A stretch of 64,000 nt of DNA from Eukaryota sp. TZLM1-RC (GCA_040285825.1 JAUPSS010000009.1:248001-312000), one strand, 5' to 3'. Positions 9,193 through 20,394 are shown, counted from the first letter of the stretch. Made by a program: numbers and translations. The notes: a model not told the origin generated them from the letters alone.

Positions 9193-10818
9193 TCAACTAT
9201 TTTTTTTAAACCGTCCAATTGCTTCTTCAATATTAATATCAGCCAAATCAAAATAACTTTCACCATTATAAGTAACAACATCTCCAAATTCAAGAAAAAT
9301 TCGAACTAAAATACTCTCTACTTGCTGAGTACTGTGATTCAACCTTTCTTCAATCATATTTAATTGATGTTGAGAATCATGTTTTAAAGAACTCACAGTA
9401 GCCTGCTTCTCCGATAACAGACGTTCTCTTTGCGCAATAGCAACCGAAGCCATTTCCCAAGCAGTTATCGCTGATTTGAACAACTCAACAAACTCCATAG
9501 AAGTATACTTGATAAGCAGATCGATTTTCTGAAGTAAGGGCATTTGTAAAACTTGCATAACATCCTGGAACCTCTGAGATAACTCATCCAACTCTTTTGA
9601 CAATTCAACCGACTGTTGATCAAATGAGAGCATTGACAGATTGACCGGAGTCGTGGGGGTTCCAGAAAATATCTTGGATGTGTTATTTAGGGGACTTTTA
9701 GACCTTGTGCTTCTCTCTTCTCCATCGCGAGAACAACCATAAACATCGTCGATAAGCATGTCGTCTTTCTCTACGTGACTCTCCAAGTAACCAAGAAGTT
9801 CATCATTGATTGAACCACCATCTCTGGTGGAGGGAAGAATGTTGTGAGCTATTCTCTTAACAGAATTGGGATGTGGGAGGGCAAAGGATTGTTGGGCAGC
9901 CTGGTTGAGAATTGACTTTGAGTCTAGTTGGGTGACTGTGGTTAATTCTGTCTCGTCTCCTTCATCTCTGGGATCAACTGCCTGAACGTCTTCAGGATTA
10001 CGACTGTCATCTCTGTTGGAATGACTGTACAAAGCAAAGTCAGCCGGCAGTTTAGTGGGAAGAAGTGATCGATCGGTATTGTTCATGGTGGGAAGTGGAG
10101 GCATTTGGCAAGACGGAAGAGGTAGCGTGATGGGAACCTTGTCATTAGGGTAAATGGTGAAAGCAGGTTTAAATTCATTTGGGGAATCACTGATAACAGC
10201 TAATGACTTACCAAGGTCAACTGATCTGGATAGTGATGCAGGAGTCGAGAGAAGAGGAGGAGAAGGCGTTTGATCAGTTGTGGTCAGTGCCGACTGTGAT
10301 TGCTGATTTGATGGGCGATTTGATTGTCTTGGTCTTGCGCTTCCTTTCTGTGTTGGTCTTGTAGTGTTTGGCTTTGAAACTAGTAGTTTCAAATCGTTTC
10401 TCGCGGCCGCCCTCAGATGATGGTCTTGGATATTAAAACTTCCAGAATGAGAAACACCTGCTTCTTCCCCACTGTGAATTTGCTCTTGGTTTATTGCTTT
10501 GGTGTGCTTAGCTACAAGCTTTTTTAAATCGATTTTTTTGGATAATTCTACAGATATCCCAGCAGATGCTCTTAGAGAATTATCATCACTGGTGAATAGT
10601 CTATTATTTGAAAAGTGCTTTTGTTTTGACTTCCATTTTTCAGTTATTTTAGACTTTGTAGACTCAATGTCAGAAGATACACGACGCAACAGCTCACAGT
10701 ATTGGGTTTTAGTAAAATGTGGGGGTGTAGAAATGAGGCGGGTAAGATGTTCATATTGCTCAAGGTTATCGTCAGTGTTGTGATCTTCCGTGTTGGAGGA
10801 TGGGAAGACATCCGACAT
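9193..10818 (-). CDS. Unrecognised coiled-coil protein, 541 aa
   Basis: A single uninterrupted frame from the ATG at 10818. Residues 1-110 are mixed and charged. Residues 120-400 are low-complexity, rich in Ser, Thr, Pro and Asp, and probably disordered. Residues 400-520 form a long predicted coiled coil (ELSKELDELSQRF ... QRERLLSEKQATV ... NMIEERLNHS). A short folded tail holds GDVVTYNGESYFDL. I do not recognise the family; the layout would suit a cytoskeletal or flagellar scaffold, but that is a guess. It is divergently arranged with the metallophosphoesterase gene, 134 bp away, so the two may share a promoter region. Confidence 0.75.
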   Translation of the reverse strand: MSDVFPSSNTEDHNTDDNLEQYEHLTRLISTPPHFTKTQYCELLRRVSSDIESTKSKITEKWKSKQKHFSNNRLFTSDDNSLRASAGISVELSKKIDLKKLVAKHTKAINQEQIHSGEEAGVSHSGSFNIQDHHLRAAARNDLKLLVSKPNTTRPTQKGSARPRQSNRPSNQQSQSALTTTDQTPSPPLLSTPASLSRSVDLGKSLAVISDSPNEFKPAFTIYPNDKVPITLPLPSCQMPPLPTMNNTDRSLLPTKLPADFALYSHSNRDDSRNPEDVQAVDPRDEGDETELTTVTQLDSKSILNQAAQQSFALPHPNSVKRIAHNILPSTRDGGSINDELLGYLESHVEKDDMLIDDVYGCSRDGEERSTRSKSPLNNTSKIFSGTPTTPVNLSMLSFDQQSVELSKELDELSQRFQDVMQVLQMPLLQKIDLLIKYTSMEFVELFKSAITAWEMASVAIAQRERLLSEKQATVSSLKHDSQHQLNMIEERLNHSTQQVESILVRIFLEFGDVVTYNGESYFDLADINIEEAIGRFKKNS

Positions 10819-10952
10819 CAGATACTTGTAATTTGTAAGGATAATTGAGAATGTGGTAAGCTTAAGGGCCTTTCAAAGTATAAAGCCGTAAAAACTGTTC
10901 TTAAACCGAAAAAGTGTCATGTCATTTTGTTAATCCTCAAGTCTCATCATCC

Positions 10953-11687
10953 ATGTCAACACTAGATGCTTTTATTACATTGAACACTTACATTATTTCA
11001 GATACTCATTTGGATGATAAAAAGGTTGGTGAATTCTCTCCTAATAGATTACCATCAACTGTCAGCTTCGACCCGGAGAACCCTACACCCTGGCTGACAC
11101 AACACAACAATGATATCATTGAAGCGTGGAATTCTGCCATATCTGCAACGGATCGTGTTTTTTGTTTAGGTGATTTTGCTTGGCGCAAAGTGGACCAATT
11201 CTCTTCAAAACTTAGTGGAAAGAAGGCGATACTGTTAGGAAATCATGACAAGGGTAGACAAGCTTACAAATTATGGGACTATGTCATTGATAAGCCCACT
11301 ATCAGTCTTTCAGGAATTCTGATGGAAATGGCCCAAGTCTCTGTGTTCAACAAGGTTAACTCATCCTGTTTTGTTAAAGATTTTGACTTTAAAGGTAAGA
11401 ATGTTCGAATTATGTTTTCACATTTGCCAGTTTTTGATTACAGCAATCAATTTGATCCTCTGCAGTTTGTCAGACAACGTGAAATTTTGGAAACTTTATT
11501 TACTGAACTACGGTGTGATCTCAATGTACATGGTCACATTCATGATCTCTCAGCCACTGATAATCGTTGTATCAACGTTTGTGTAGAGAGAATAGGTCTG
11601 GGTCCTGTTACTTTGAGAAGTGTGCTGGAGCGTTATTTCCGCAATAATAATGAAAATGATTGTGATGTAGATAGGTCGAATGTTTAA
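10953..11687 (+). CDS. Calcineurin-like metallophosphoesterase, compact type
   Basis: Encodes 244 residues from the first ATG (10953). The full set of metal-binding blocks is present in order: SDTHLDD (residues 16-22), GDFAW (about 73), GNHDKG (about 96), SHLPVFD (about 155) and HGHIHD (about 193). This compact single-domain form is most like small bacterial and phage phosphoesterases, so an origin by gene transfer is possible. The substrate cannot be told from sequence. No signal peptide or membrane segment is seen, so it is probably cytosolic. AATAAA lies near 11798 downstream. Confidence 0.85.
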   Translation: MSTLDAFITLNTYIISDTHLDDKKVGEFSPNRLPSTVSFDPENPTPWLTQHNNDIIEAWNSAISATDRVFCLGDFAWRKVDQFSSKLSGKKAILLGNHDKGRQAYKLWDYVIDKPTISLSGILMEMAQVSVFNKVNSSCFVKDFDFKGKNVRIMFSHLPVFDYSNQFDPLQFVRQREILETLFTELRCDLNVHGHIHDLSATDNRCINVCVERIGLGPVTLRSVLERYFRNNNENDCDVDRSNV

Positions 11688-12381
11688 AGTTTTTTCCCTT
11701 GTTGATTAATTTGAAAGTTTTTTTGTTAGTTTTGATTCGTTTTTCTTGGTGTATTTAACTATTCAATTCAGCACTTTTTTTTAATTTCTCGTGATAAATA
11801 AACATGTAGTTTTCTGATTGATTGTTTATCATTTTTACAATATTCATTGTGATTTAATCAAAGCACAATTTTGTTGATTGATTTTTAATGCTATAAAGAT
11901 GGTTTAATGTTTTGTGAATTGGAGATTACGGACTCAAAATTACCAATCAGCTATGGAAAACTGGGTAACTCAAAAAATGCTTGTTTCTATCCACACAAAT
12001 TACCAGAGAAACAACATAAAAGGGAGATTGAAAAAGAGGTGAAAACTCAGCTGACTGATGTTGATCAAGTCTAAGTGATCACGTGATCATTATCACGTGA
12101 CAACGTTCAATGATCATTAGTTGTTTGTCATATTATTTTATTTATTCAAATGGTAGAAAAGTTGAAAAAGCTTCTTCTGATCTCACACAAATTCAAAGTT
12201 TACCTTTGAAGAAACTTATCACATTTCATGTTGACAGGTTACGATTTAGTTCAAACATTAACCATCTAATTCATTCAATTCCTCTAGCTTTGGCTTCTCG
12301 CTTTGTTAAACAGTATTTGAATAAAAGAACTCAATTTTTTTTAAAAAAAAACTTATTTTCTTCAACAGAAGTTGTTAAAAA
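11688..12381. other. Intergenic, no gene seen
   Basis: Holds AATAAA-type signals for the phosphoesterase gene. An open stretch at 12110-12385 on the plus strand (91 codons) is not recognised; being next to LINE fragment C, it may be LINE debris. Confidence 0.4.
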
Positions 12382-12780
12382 TTAAAAATCAATTTCCTCA
12401 AACTCCACATCTACCATTGAAAATTTACCTTCAATTTTTTCTTCATAATATCTTCCTAGTGATAACAACGAGCTAGAAACAAGGCTATGCATTCCTTTAA
12501 AAATAGAAAATACAATTCTATTTTGCCAAAAGGTTCGACAAAGTATTCTTCCAGTTCTGTTTTTGACAATAGATAAAAAATCGTCTAAAAAAAATAACGC
12601 AGTTTTACCCAAGATTCCAATGAAAGAAAAAGCAACAGGACAAGAAGGTATTGAGTGTGTGAGTTGGAATTCAGATCATTGATTTTTTCAGTATACTTGA
12701 TAATTTTCGCTTCTTCAGCTCTACGTAGAGGTAAATTAAAAGAAGGTGCCAATTTTTCATTTGAGCTGTTTAATACATCA
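12382..12780 (-). pseudogene. LINE remnant C, RLE C-terminal part
   Basis: The minus strand encodes RRAEEAKIIKYTEKINDL (the nuclease K-Y helix). After a frameshift it continues with GKTALFFLDDF and WQNRIVFSIFKGM, ending EFEEIDF. The order and blocks match the other RLE LINE copies. It is 5'-truncated and frameshifted. Its truncated end lies about 100 bp before the next gene's start at 12878. Confidence 0.65.
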
Positions 12781-12877
12781 GTAGATCTGAATATAATGTG
12801 GAAGAAAATTGTCGAACAGAAATTTACACCTCAAATACCAACACAACTTAAGATCCTTTCTTCAAGAAGGATTAACG

Positions 12878-14497
12878 ATGAAACATTCATCTTCATCAGC
12901 TTCTTATCCTGATTTATATGAAGAATACCACTCTCTTCGCAATTCTTTAGACACACTTAAGGAAGACTTTGATACTGGTGTCAATCAAATCATAAAAGAC
13001 TTTGAGGTCAAAGATGCAGAACTAATACAATCGTATCAGGACAGACTCCAGCACCAATCATCATTAATCTCCAAAGTTCTTCACAACGACCCTATCCGAT
13101 TGAAAGAGTCTACTGCTGCTCTCAAGCAAACACTTGAGCAAAAACTTGAAACAGTACGTCAGTCAAATGCGGAGAAGCAAGCCCAAGTTCTTCGTGAACT
13201 TGAACTACTTTTCAACAATGAAAAAGATAGTCTAGTTAGCCGGATGGAGATGTTGGAAGGCACTCTACCTGATCTCAAAGCTTCCTCGCCCCCTCCATCT
13301 CTCTCTATTAATTTCCCTTCTTCCCCCGCTCACTCTAGCCCTACTCCCACTTCTTCTACCCAATCCACTGAACCAACTAAACCAATGATTGAAGAAGATC
13401 CACCACAAAAGATTGTGCCTGCTAAACCCCCTCCTGTCTTTAAAACCAGCTTCAAGAAAGAAGTCAAGGGAAGTCAACACGATGACGTGACCTTGGCATC
13501 AGTCCCTACTGAGAACCCAGTACCACTAACTCCCCCGAGGATACAAAGGAAACCCAATCAAAAGAGAAAACTCGAGTTGAGAAATTCTATATTAAAAGAA
13601 AAGAGGGAAAGTACGGCTACCAAATCAAAGCAAGAGGAAGATATACCAAATACAGTAGAGAATGAGGAGATTGATGTTGAAAAAGATGATTGTGGCCAAG
13701 AGTCTATTGATGTGATGAAGTCTTTATATGATGTGGAACAAGAATTGGTGACTGGTATCAACTCAATCAATCAGTCAATCAATCAAATAGCTCATAATGC
13801 TGACCTTCCTTTAAGTCCTAAAGTAGAAAAGCAACGGTTATTAACTGGGCTCAATTTCGCAAGACTCCCGTTGACCTCTGTTATAGAAACTGCTCTCAAA
13901 GTGGCGACAAATGTTTGTTTTTTTGATTTTGAATTTGAACATGATGAATCTGGTTTTGGTGAACTTTTGCGAGTTTTGGGTTGGTTCCGTGATTATTGCA
14001 GACCTAGTCTTCTCCGTCAGAAAGGTCTAGACCAATCAAAATTGATTGCTGCCAGAAGGGCTACTTATGCTGAACGATATAACCTAGAGGTTTCTCCTAC
14101 TTCAGGTATCAGTATCTCTATTCAAGATTTGGTAGACAAACCTTATCAAAAATGCCAGGTAGAAGAGCAAAAAGAGGCATTTGAACGCATGGCTGATGAT
14201 GTTCTTTTTGGACTTCCAAAGACTAGTCTTTGTCATTCAAGGGAATTTTTGAACTTTGTATATAAAAATGAGATTCAAGAAGCTCAACGAACTGTTATTA
14301 CTAAATCAAAGTTAATTGAAGAACATTTGAATATTTGTAGAGGATTAGAAACGGAATTTATGACTGTCAACGATGAATATTCACAATTATTAAATAGAAA
14401 ATTAGAACAAAAAGAGGCTGAAGAAGAGATTTCTTTGGATGAGGTCAAGAAATTACTGATTAGTAATCGGAGGAAGAAAAAGCAAAAGAAAAAGTAA
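12878..14497 (+). CDS. Unrecognised coiled-coil protein, 539 aa
   Basis: Starts at the first in-frame ATG, 12878. Residues 1-135 are strongly helical coiled coil (DTLKEDFDTGVNQIIKDFE; LKQTLEQKLETVR). Residues 140-260 are Pro/Ser-rich and basic, probably disordered. Residues 330-520 look folded and helical, with a second coiled coil near the end, and the protein finishes in a lysine/arginine run (RRKKKQKKK) that could be a nuclear-localisation signal. No known domain was recognised. It is convergent with the PP2A gene, whose stop lies 190 bp away; AATAAA lies near 14577. Confidence 0.75.
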   Translation: MKHSSSSASYPDLYEEYHSLRNSLDTLKEDFDTGVNQIIKDFEVKDAELIQSYQDRLQHQSSLISKVLHNDPIRLKESTAALKQTLEQKLETVRQSNAEKQAQVLRELELLFNNEKDSLVSRMEMLEGTLPDLKASSPPPSLSINFPSSPAHSSPTPTSSTQSTEPTKPMIEEDPPQKIVPAKPPPVFKTSFKKEVKGSQHDDVTLASVPTENPVPLTPPRIQRKPNQKRKLELRNSILKEKRESTATKSKQEEDIPNTVENEEIDVEKDDCGQESIDVMKSLYDVEQELVTGINSINQSINQIAHNADLPLSPKVEKQRLLTGLNFARLPLTSVIETALKVATNVCFFDFEFEHDESGFGELLRVLGWFRDYCRPSLLRQKGLDQSKLIAARRATYAERYNLEVSPTSGISISIQDLVDKPYQKCQVEEQKEAFERMADDVLFGLPKTSLCHSREFLNFVYKNEIQEAQRTVITKSKLIEEHLNICRGLETEFMTVNDEYSQLLNRKLEQKEAEEEISLDEVKKLLISNRRKKKQKKK

Positions 14498-14685
14498 TCG
14501 ATTTTTATTTACACTTTTATGATTTTAATTAGCTTTTTTTGTGTATTTTTGTAAAAATGTAATCAAATTTTTGTATTAATAAATTTATCTACAAGTATTT
14601 TATGAATAGAAATAATTCGCACAGTACTGAGAATATTAGCGACTGGAAGTTTCAAAACATGTATAAAAAACAATAAAAAGAATAT

Positions 14686-15626
14686 TTATAAGAGATACTC
14701 TGGTGTACGAAGAGAAACATGGGGTTCACCTCTCCTGGGTGCAGGGTCGTATTGAATAAACTTGTAATCACCATTATCATCAAGTTCCATAATCGCTGCT
14801 TGATTACCACAGCGGTAACAGTCTAAAGTTAGAAATATCCAAATGGCGACATACAGTTTGGGGCAGAAAACACAGTAACAACCTTATTGTCATGGCTCCA
14901 ATTGTAACCAGCCATTACAAGCTGATGAGCTCTCACAAGAAGCTTTAGACTATTGTTATGGCAAAATGTTTCAGAGATATCATGTCCAAAGGTATACCCT
15001 GCACCACGAGGAGAAACTCCCCAGCCAAGGCGATCATCGGGATCTGACCAAAGGATGTCACACATTGCACCCTCATGTGGTGGATCGACTGTTCTTTCCA
15101 GAGAGCGTATTTGTTCGATAGTTTCCAGAGAAGGACTGAGACCTCCATGAAGACAAAAGATACTATTATTGATAAGTGCAGCTAGAGGTAAATGGTCAAA
15201 GAGATCAGTAAACTGCTTCCACATGTTCGGAGAACCATATTTGCGACAGCACTCGTCGTAAAAACCATAGACCTGTGTGATTTGACGTGACTCGTGATTA
15301 CCCCTCAACAAAAATACACGTTGTGGATATCGAACTTTCAGTGCAATGAGGAGAGCAGCCACTTCAATAGAGTAATAGCCTCTATCAACATAGTCGCCTA
15401 AGAAAAGGAAGTTCGTGTCAGGGCAATCTCCAGTGATCTTGAACATTTCTATCAGGTCCCAATACTGACCATGAATATCGCCAACAACAGTGATGGGAGT
15501 AGATATACAAATTACGTTGGGTTGATGTGCCAACATCTCGGTGGCCTTTTTACATAGAAGCTCCATTTGAGATTCAGGGGGAAGCTCGCATTTACGCAAT
15601 TGCTCTATTATGAGGTCAATATCCAT
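14686..15626 (-). CDS. PPP2C: PP2A-type serine/threonine phosphatase catalytic subunit, two exons
   Basis: Exon 1 is 15626-14855 and exon 2 is 14822-14686; splicing gives 302 residues. The PPP metal-binding signatures are intact: GDIHGQ (49-54), GDYVDRG (about 77) and RGNHES (about 109), with [14 protein letters not shown] spanning the splice site. The tail, [16 protein letters not shown], ends like the conserved TPDYFL of PP2A that is carboxymethylated and phosphorylated. The length fits the family (about 309). Without the intron the protein would end early at a false PFGYF tail. The Fanzor2 element 15627-17190 abuts the start codon, so expression may depend on sequence in the element's end. 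Confidence 0.96.
14823..14854 (-). other. 32-nt spliceosomal intron in PP2A gene
   Basis: Begins GTATGT and ends CTAACTTTAG on the minus strand. Removing it restores the invariant NYCYRCGNQ of PP2A. The CTAAC branch-like motif lies exactly 3 nt before the AG. Confidence 0.95.
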
Positions 15627-17190
15627 TAGTTACAGATGATGTCTATAACAATGAAATCAGTGTCCTGTTTACACCAATACAGAGGACTGAGTTTTTGAGA
15701 AGCGGAAGATTTTCCCATTGATGCCTTTTTCTTTGAACCTATGTCAACCTTGACTCTCTGCAGGTATTCCGGTCTATCTCCACCTTTTACATGTGCTTCC
15801 ATCACTGCCAACATATTCAGCGAAGCGTTTCGATCTCTATTCCACAAACTTTCGCATGATTTACACATGGTAAGTCCGTGACGAATAGACATCTCATGCC
15901 TCTTCCATGGCCTAGGATTTCTGCACCATTGGAATGTTTCAACTGTTTTCTCCGTCTTCTAACAGTTGAAACAACAGCAACTGGTTCAAAACTCATCAAT
16001 CAAAAATACCTTATAACCAGCCTTTTTAAATAGAATTCTCAAACCTTTTACTTTGGTAGGTTCTTTGAATTTCATGTGTTTTCGTTGTTCCCAGTCTCCG
16101 ATTCCGATAACTACTTGACATGGATCACCAATTACTGATTTGAATCTCTGTATCATTTTCACCTCGGACCTTGTGCGATTGATCTCAGCCCACCGTCTTA
16201 GTTTCCTAAATATTTTTTGATGATAGACTTCACCAACAATACTATTCACAAAATTCTTTTGTTTAATATACTCCATAAATGTATCAAACCTGCAGCTTTT
16301 GGAATTGAATTGGGATAAAGTTGCTTCCCATTCTGCTACAGATTTAGTCGTGTGATCATTGTTTCTCAAATTTAATGAGTAATCAATTTCGTGGGGAATA
16401 TTGATTTCTTGAGGTACTTCACCTCTTAATAAACTAGTTGTTCTTTCAGTCATTTGATTAATTATACTGCTGCTTAAAGCCATCCTTTGTTGTTGCTCTT
16501 CAGATGGTTCATAATTGGATAGATCAATCACTCTACCAGTAGAGTTACTTATTGTGATAAGAGTGTCATTACGTATGCTGTCTCTTATTCTTTTGAATTT
16601 GAAACTTTTCGACTCAAATCTTCGTTGATTTTGAGTGTACCTGAAATGAACATATTTATCTCTCTCAAGTTTCTTTGAATGAGTCATTCCAGTAGCTAAA
16701 TTTGCAGAAAAATAGAGTAGATCAGATTTCTTTGGATCAGAAGCAGCAAGGGTCATTTCTTGGAATTCAGAAGGATTGATGCTGGGCTTATCAATATATT
16801 TTCTTTATCTTTCAATTCTTTTGCAGTTACGTTGAGTTTTTTCAAGTCCATTCTAGATTGAATGAATGATACCGCTATTCCATCAGTCTCGATACTAGAC
16901 ATGACGTACTTGGAATTTTCTGAATAAAGTTTAGTGTTTTTAATCTTATCCATTTTCAAAAAGGTATTCCATAAAACCAAATCAGCAGCTTGATTATTTC
17001 GTTGGTAGGACGACCTTTGACCAAGAATGTTCTTGAATTCGACAAAGAACAGGTCCAATAAACTTTTCTTGTCAATTCTGATATACAAGGGAATACAAGA
17101 ATTCTTCAAAGGGAGAGCATGAAAGAATTTACATTCCTCATTTTCTAAATGATTATTAATATAAAACATTGCTCTGAGGATCAAGGTCAA
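15627..17190 (-). pseudogene. Fanzor2-like RNA-guided nuclease element, copy 1 (dead)
   Basis: Minus-strand pieces encode a TnpB/Fanzor protein. The N-terminal part from the ATG at 17169 contains SSIETDGIAVSF. A RuvC-I segment has SDPKKSDLLYF followed by FRYTQNQRRFES. A VVIGIGDWEQ segment, FLIDEF-xTS-CC and the zinc/RuvC-III tail CKSCESLWNRDRNASLNML follow. This motif order is characteristic of Fanzor proteins. A frameshift near 16790 and two in-frame stops (after FLIDEF, and in the following CFNC region) kill it. The element's 3' end reaches to within 5 nt of the PP2A start codon. A more complete sequence of the same region at 43-44 kb lacks these two stops. Confidence 0.88.
15630..15690 (-). 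ncRNA. Candidate omega-RNA end of Fanzor2 copy 1
   Basis: The last 60 bases of the element are shared with copies at 36002-36060, 44712-44770 and 45504-45565. The stretch 15662-15687 can fold into a hairpin with arms GTCC and GGAC. TnpB and Fanzor elements encode their guide RNA at this 3' end, so this is the expected place for one. No transcript evidence is available from sequence. Confidence 0.45.
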
Positions 17191-17325
17191 TTTTACTTTC
17201 CCCTGATATAATTTCAGAAATTGTTTTTAGTTTGCGTGGTTGATACTAATTTGTGTAAATACTACAAGTATAAACAACAAATCGACCAGAAATTGAGGGG
17301 TTCAAGTGTTTGTGATTCAATTCTA

Positions 17326-18341
17326 TTAAATTTGAATTATAGTATTGAACCCATTCACTAGCATCGATTTCACCCTTAAAAAGTCCTCATTTTCAGAACG
17401 TTTCATAATATTTGGGATGTAAAATTTGAGAATATGGAAACCACATTTTATATGAGGATTATAAGTTTCTAATAATTTTTTAAATGAATTTAGCAATTCT
17501 TTTTCAGAGGAATGATGATTTAAAGTGATATTTTGATCATCAACTTTGCAACAATGTTCATTTCTGATTGTTGACTTCTCTACAAGATCACAAAAACAAA
17601 GATTTAATTCAATCTGTTCTCGAGTGAAAATATGAGAAACAGAATTTGGAACAAACTTTGTTGTAGATTGACAGTACAAGATGGAATGTTCTCTTGCATA
17701 AATGACAATTATTTCATCCTCATCACTGAGCTTTTTACTCAACACCAAACTTTCAATATCAAAATGTAAAATTCTGAGAGTAAGTTGCGTTTTGACATTT
17801 GATGGTGTCACTAAAGGGTACTTATATCGAGTCAACGGATTCTCATTGAAAAGTGTTTTTTTACACGTTTCTAAGGAGTGCATCAGCTCGTTTTTTTCTG
17901 ATGGTTTTATATAAAGAGGAACATTTTTTTGTCTCAAAAAATTGTCGTTCATTGTCAACACAGCTATAAAAACATCTTTTGTTTTGATTGACAAAAGGTT
18001 TAATTTGAGCTAAATCAATTGAATTGAACTTATTTGACAAATATTTATTGATCATTTTTTTGCACACAATATGGTGACTTTTCCACAATCATACATATTA
18101 GATTGAAACTATTCAGATAAATTCTGACTAATATTGATTCCAAGTTCTCCAAATTGATTGAATTACTTTTTTGCTGTTGTTCTTGATTATGACAAAGACT
18201 ATCAAAAAGAAAAGCTTTTACTGTTCTGGATTTGATCCAGAATGCAACAAGTACCCAATGTTGACCAATGGTAAATTGTTCCTCAACAGACACAATCAAA
18301 TATGATTGATGAAATGCATCATTATAGGGTAGAAGAATCAT
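17326..18341 (-). pseudogene. Broken Ulp1-like protease plus family-B DNA polymerase exonuclease fragment
   Basis: From 18341 downwards the minus strand encodes a C48/Ulp1-like cysteine protease core: QHWVLVAFWI with the catalytic His, an Asp in FLFDSL, and after a frameshift YDCGKVTILC with the catalytic Cys. After another frameshift (near 17990) comes a 222-codon piece. It has the family-B polymerase exonuclease motif I, LHFDIES, then EKELLNSFKKLLETYNPHI and a motif-II-like GFHILKFYIPNIMKR. In the last, the usual Asn and Asp are His and Tyr. The palm domain is missing. Such protease and polymerase pairs suggest a Polinton-like or other large mobile element, now dead. Confidence 0.55.
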
Positions 18342-18436
18342 TTGTATACTGATGTAAAAGTGGCAAGAAATATTTCATTTGTGTAATTTTTGGAAAATCA
18401 ACATTATTTTTACTCTACATTTTTATTGAACTAAAA

Positions 18437-19496
18437 TTCTGTCTAATATTCATTATCTTCAAACAAGCATCACCATTACAAAACCTATTCAGAGCATTTC
18501 GTTCATATTCTACACCAATACCTAAAAGAGTTTTAGAAATCATTGTTGGAATTTACTTGAAAATGCAAAAAACAATTCTATTTAACCATAAAGTGGAATT
18601 CATCTGTTTACGAGATCTATTTTGTAAAGTTGTCTTTAAATTTTCAAAAAAGTGAAATCATGAAGGTCCAATTTTGCTCAAAAGAGAAATTGCAAACGGC
18701 ACAAACTGGTATTTCGCATGTTCGACTCTACCAAATTGTGCCAATGGTTTTTCATCTTTTTATATTTTCATTTTTTTCGGGGTTAGATAGTGGCGAATCA
18801 GCAGAATACACCAAACGAGCAGCAGAATTTTGCACACTTCTACTGAGACAACATCCACAACGTTGAGAACACCATCGATTCCTGGAGCTACTAAATCTGC
18901 CCTTCTTTTACCAAAGGACTTCTCAGTTTGATCTGGAGATTGCTTACGTCCTAAAGGTTCAAAAAAAGCCTCTATATTGAAACGTTTACACATGGCATAT
19001 AATTGATCACCAACTGAATCATGAACAATTGAGTGATAAGTTATAAAATATTTGCAGTTTAAAATAAGGGAAAGTGTAACCACATTCTCACAGCGACAAA
19101 TTAAATCATTTGGTAACGAACAAGGCCATAAGAAGCATCTCATTCTCATAGCAGTGGTCCATTAATGATCATTGAGTAGAAAGTCATAAATGTTTGGAAC
19201 TTGAAAAGATTATGCAAAAACGGGTTGTTTTTTTTGGTCAAGCTAAGACGTACAACATAATCCAAGTTTTCTAAAAATTTTAAAATTTTTACCTGCAATT
19301 TTGCAAAAGTCAGTGGTAAGCTTCTTGAAGGAAGTTCCACAGTATCAGAGGGAAAAAATTTAGACCAAATATTCTGTGAATGAGAATCAATTTCATGTTG
19401 CAAAAAAAAGATAAGAGCTGCCACAGTTTTGAATGAGAAAAATTTTTTCTGCAAAGCGATTCGCAAATTCAAAGATAAAATTTTTACCACCTCCAA
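18437..19496 (-). pseudogene. LINE remnant D (family F/I/E)
   Basis: The minus strand encodes, in overlapping frames, SRSLPLTFAKLQVKILKFLE, MRMRCFLWPCSLPNDLICRC and the zinc knuckle. KRRADLVAPGIDGVLNVVDVVSVEV (the RLE R-x-D ... D core) follows. It matches copies F (41.8-42.9 kb) and I (59.2-60.3 kb) but is more diverged. A frameshift separates the halves near 19148. Confidence 0.75.
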
Positions 19497-20049
19497 TAAA
19501 TGCAGCTTTACAGAGGTAAACCTGAAATTGAATGTCTTTCCTTTATTTCTATTTCAATTTTTGACATGTGTCTCCCATGAAATTAGATCCCTCAATTCTA
19601 TCTATCTAATTATAGGAGCAACATTGTTTCGAGTTCAATTGTTGATTTGTATAGAATATCGTGTGAGAAATAATTCTATGGGAAGCAATTGTGGGTGTAA
19701 GAAAATATTGTAAGACCCAAAAATTCTGAAAATAAGTTATTGGTGGAGGAAGAAAACAATAACGGCCATTCCTCAAAGTGGTTTCAATTTGGTGGACAAA
19801 AGTGTGAAAGAAGAGATTTGCATAAAATATTTTATCAGATAGCTCATCAATCTTTCCAAAATAAACACAAAAACAATTGCTCCGTTCTATAAAGAGGCTG
19901 TGGGTGGAAACACTGATGTGTGAAACACATAAAGCTTCCATGTTCTTGCCCCAGACAGAACCAGCAAATTCATAGATAATGTGTTTTCTTGAATGATTGT
20001 AAAATGTTTATTAATCAATAATGTTGAACAATAAATCAAAGAACAATTT
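19497..20049. other. Intergenic, no recognisable gene
   Basis: An open minus-strand stretch at 19606-19941 (111 codons) has no recognisable domain and a cysteine- and phenylalanine-rich composition. I do not call it. AATAAA on the minus strand near 20020 probably ends the small gene at 20050-20343. Confidence 0.4.
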
Positions 20050-20343
20050 TTAAACTTCATGATGGACTACTTGGACACATTGACCCTTCTCAACTAAAAA
20101 AGAGGAAGAGTCAACCTGACCAAGTAGTCTATTTTCAACCAAATGGTAAGGAGAGTCTTCATGAGAAAAAGTTCCCTTTTTACCTTTGGTTGAACAAAAT
20201 TTCTCCTGTGAAGGTGGAATTTCAGGAGGACTGGAAATGAGCTCCCAGTAGGGCTCAGTGCAAGCTTCCTCCTGGAAGGTTTCACTCAGCAACAAATCCA
20301 CATAAATCTGAATCATCTTTGGACCAGGGAGTGCGTCTGACAT
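20050..20343 (-). CDS. Small hypothetical protein, 97 aa
   Basis: ATG at 20343 (MSDALPGPKMIQIYVDLL...), acidic N-terminal half, mixed C-terminal half, no recognised domain. Its base composition is richer in G and C than the flanking debris, and a polyadenylation-like AATAAA follows about 30 nt after the stop. Both favour a real gene. A weak Fanzor2-like remnant lies 50-140 bp upstream in the same orientation. A short intron joining it to further sequence cannot be excluded. Confidence 0.5.
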   Translation of the reverse strand: MSDALPGPKMIQIYVDLLLSETFQEEACTEPYWELISSPPEIPPSQEKFCSTKGKKGTFSHEDSPYHLVENRLLGQVDSSSFLVEKGQCVQVVHHEV

Positions 20344-20394
20344 ATTGTGAAAATAATGAGCTCATTTATCAAATTTTACACTCGTCACCCCATT

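Noticed and set aside
14829-15626. PP2A as a truncated 265-residue protein ending PFGYF
   Set aside because: A 32-nt GT-AG intron with CTAAC motif restores the universal YCYRCGNQ and TPEYLL tail, so the short form is an artefact of not splicing.
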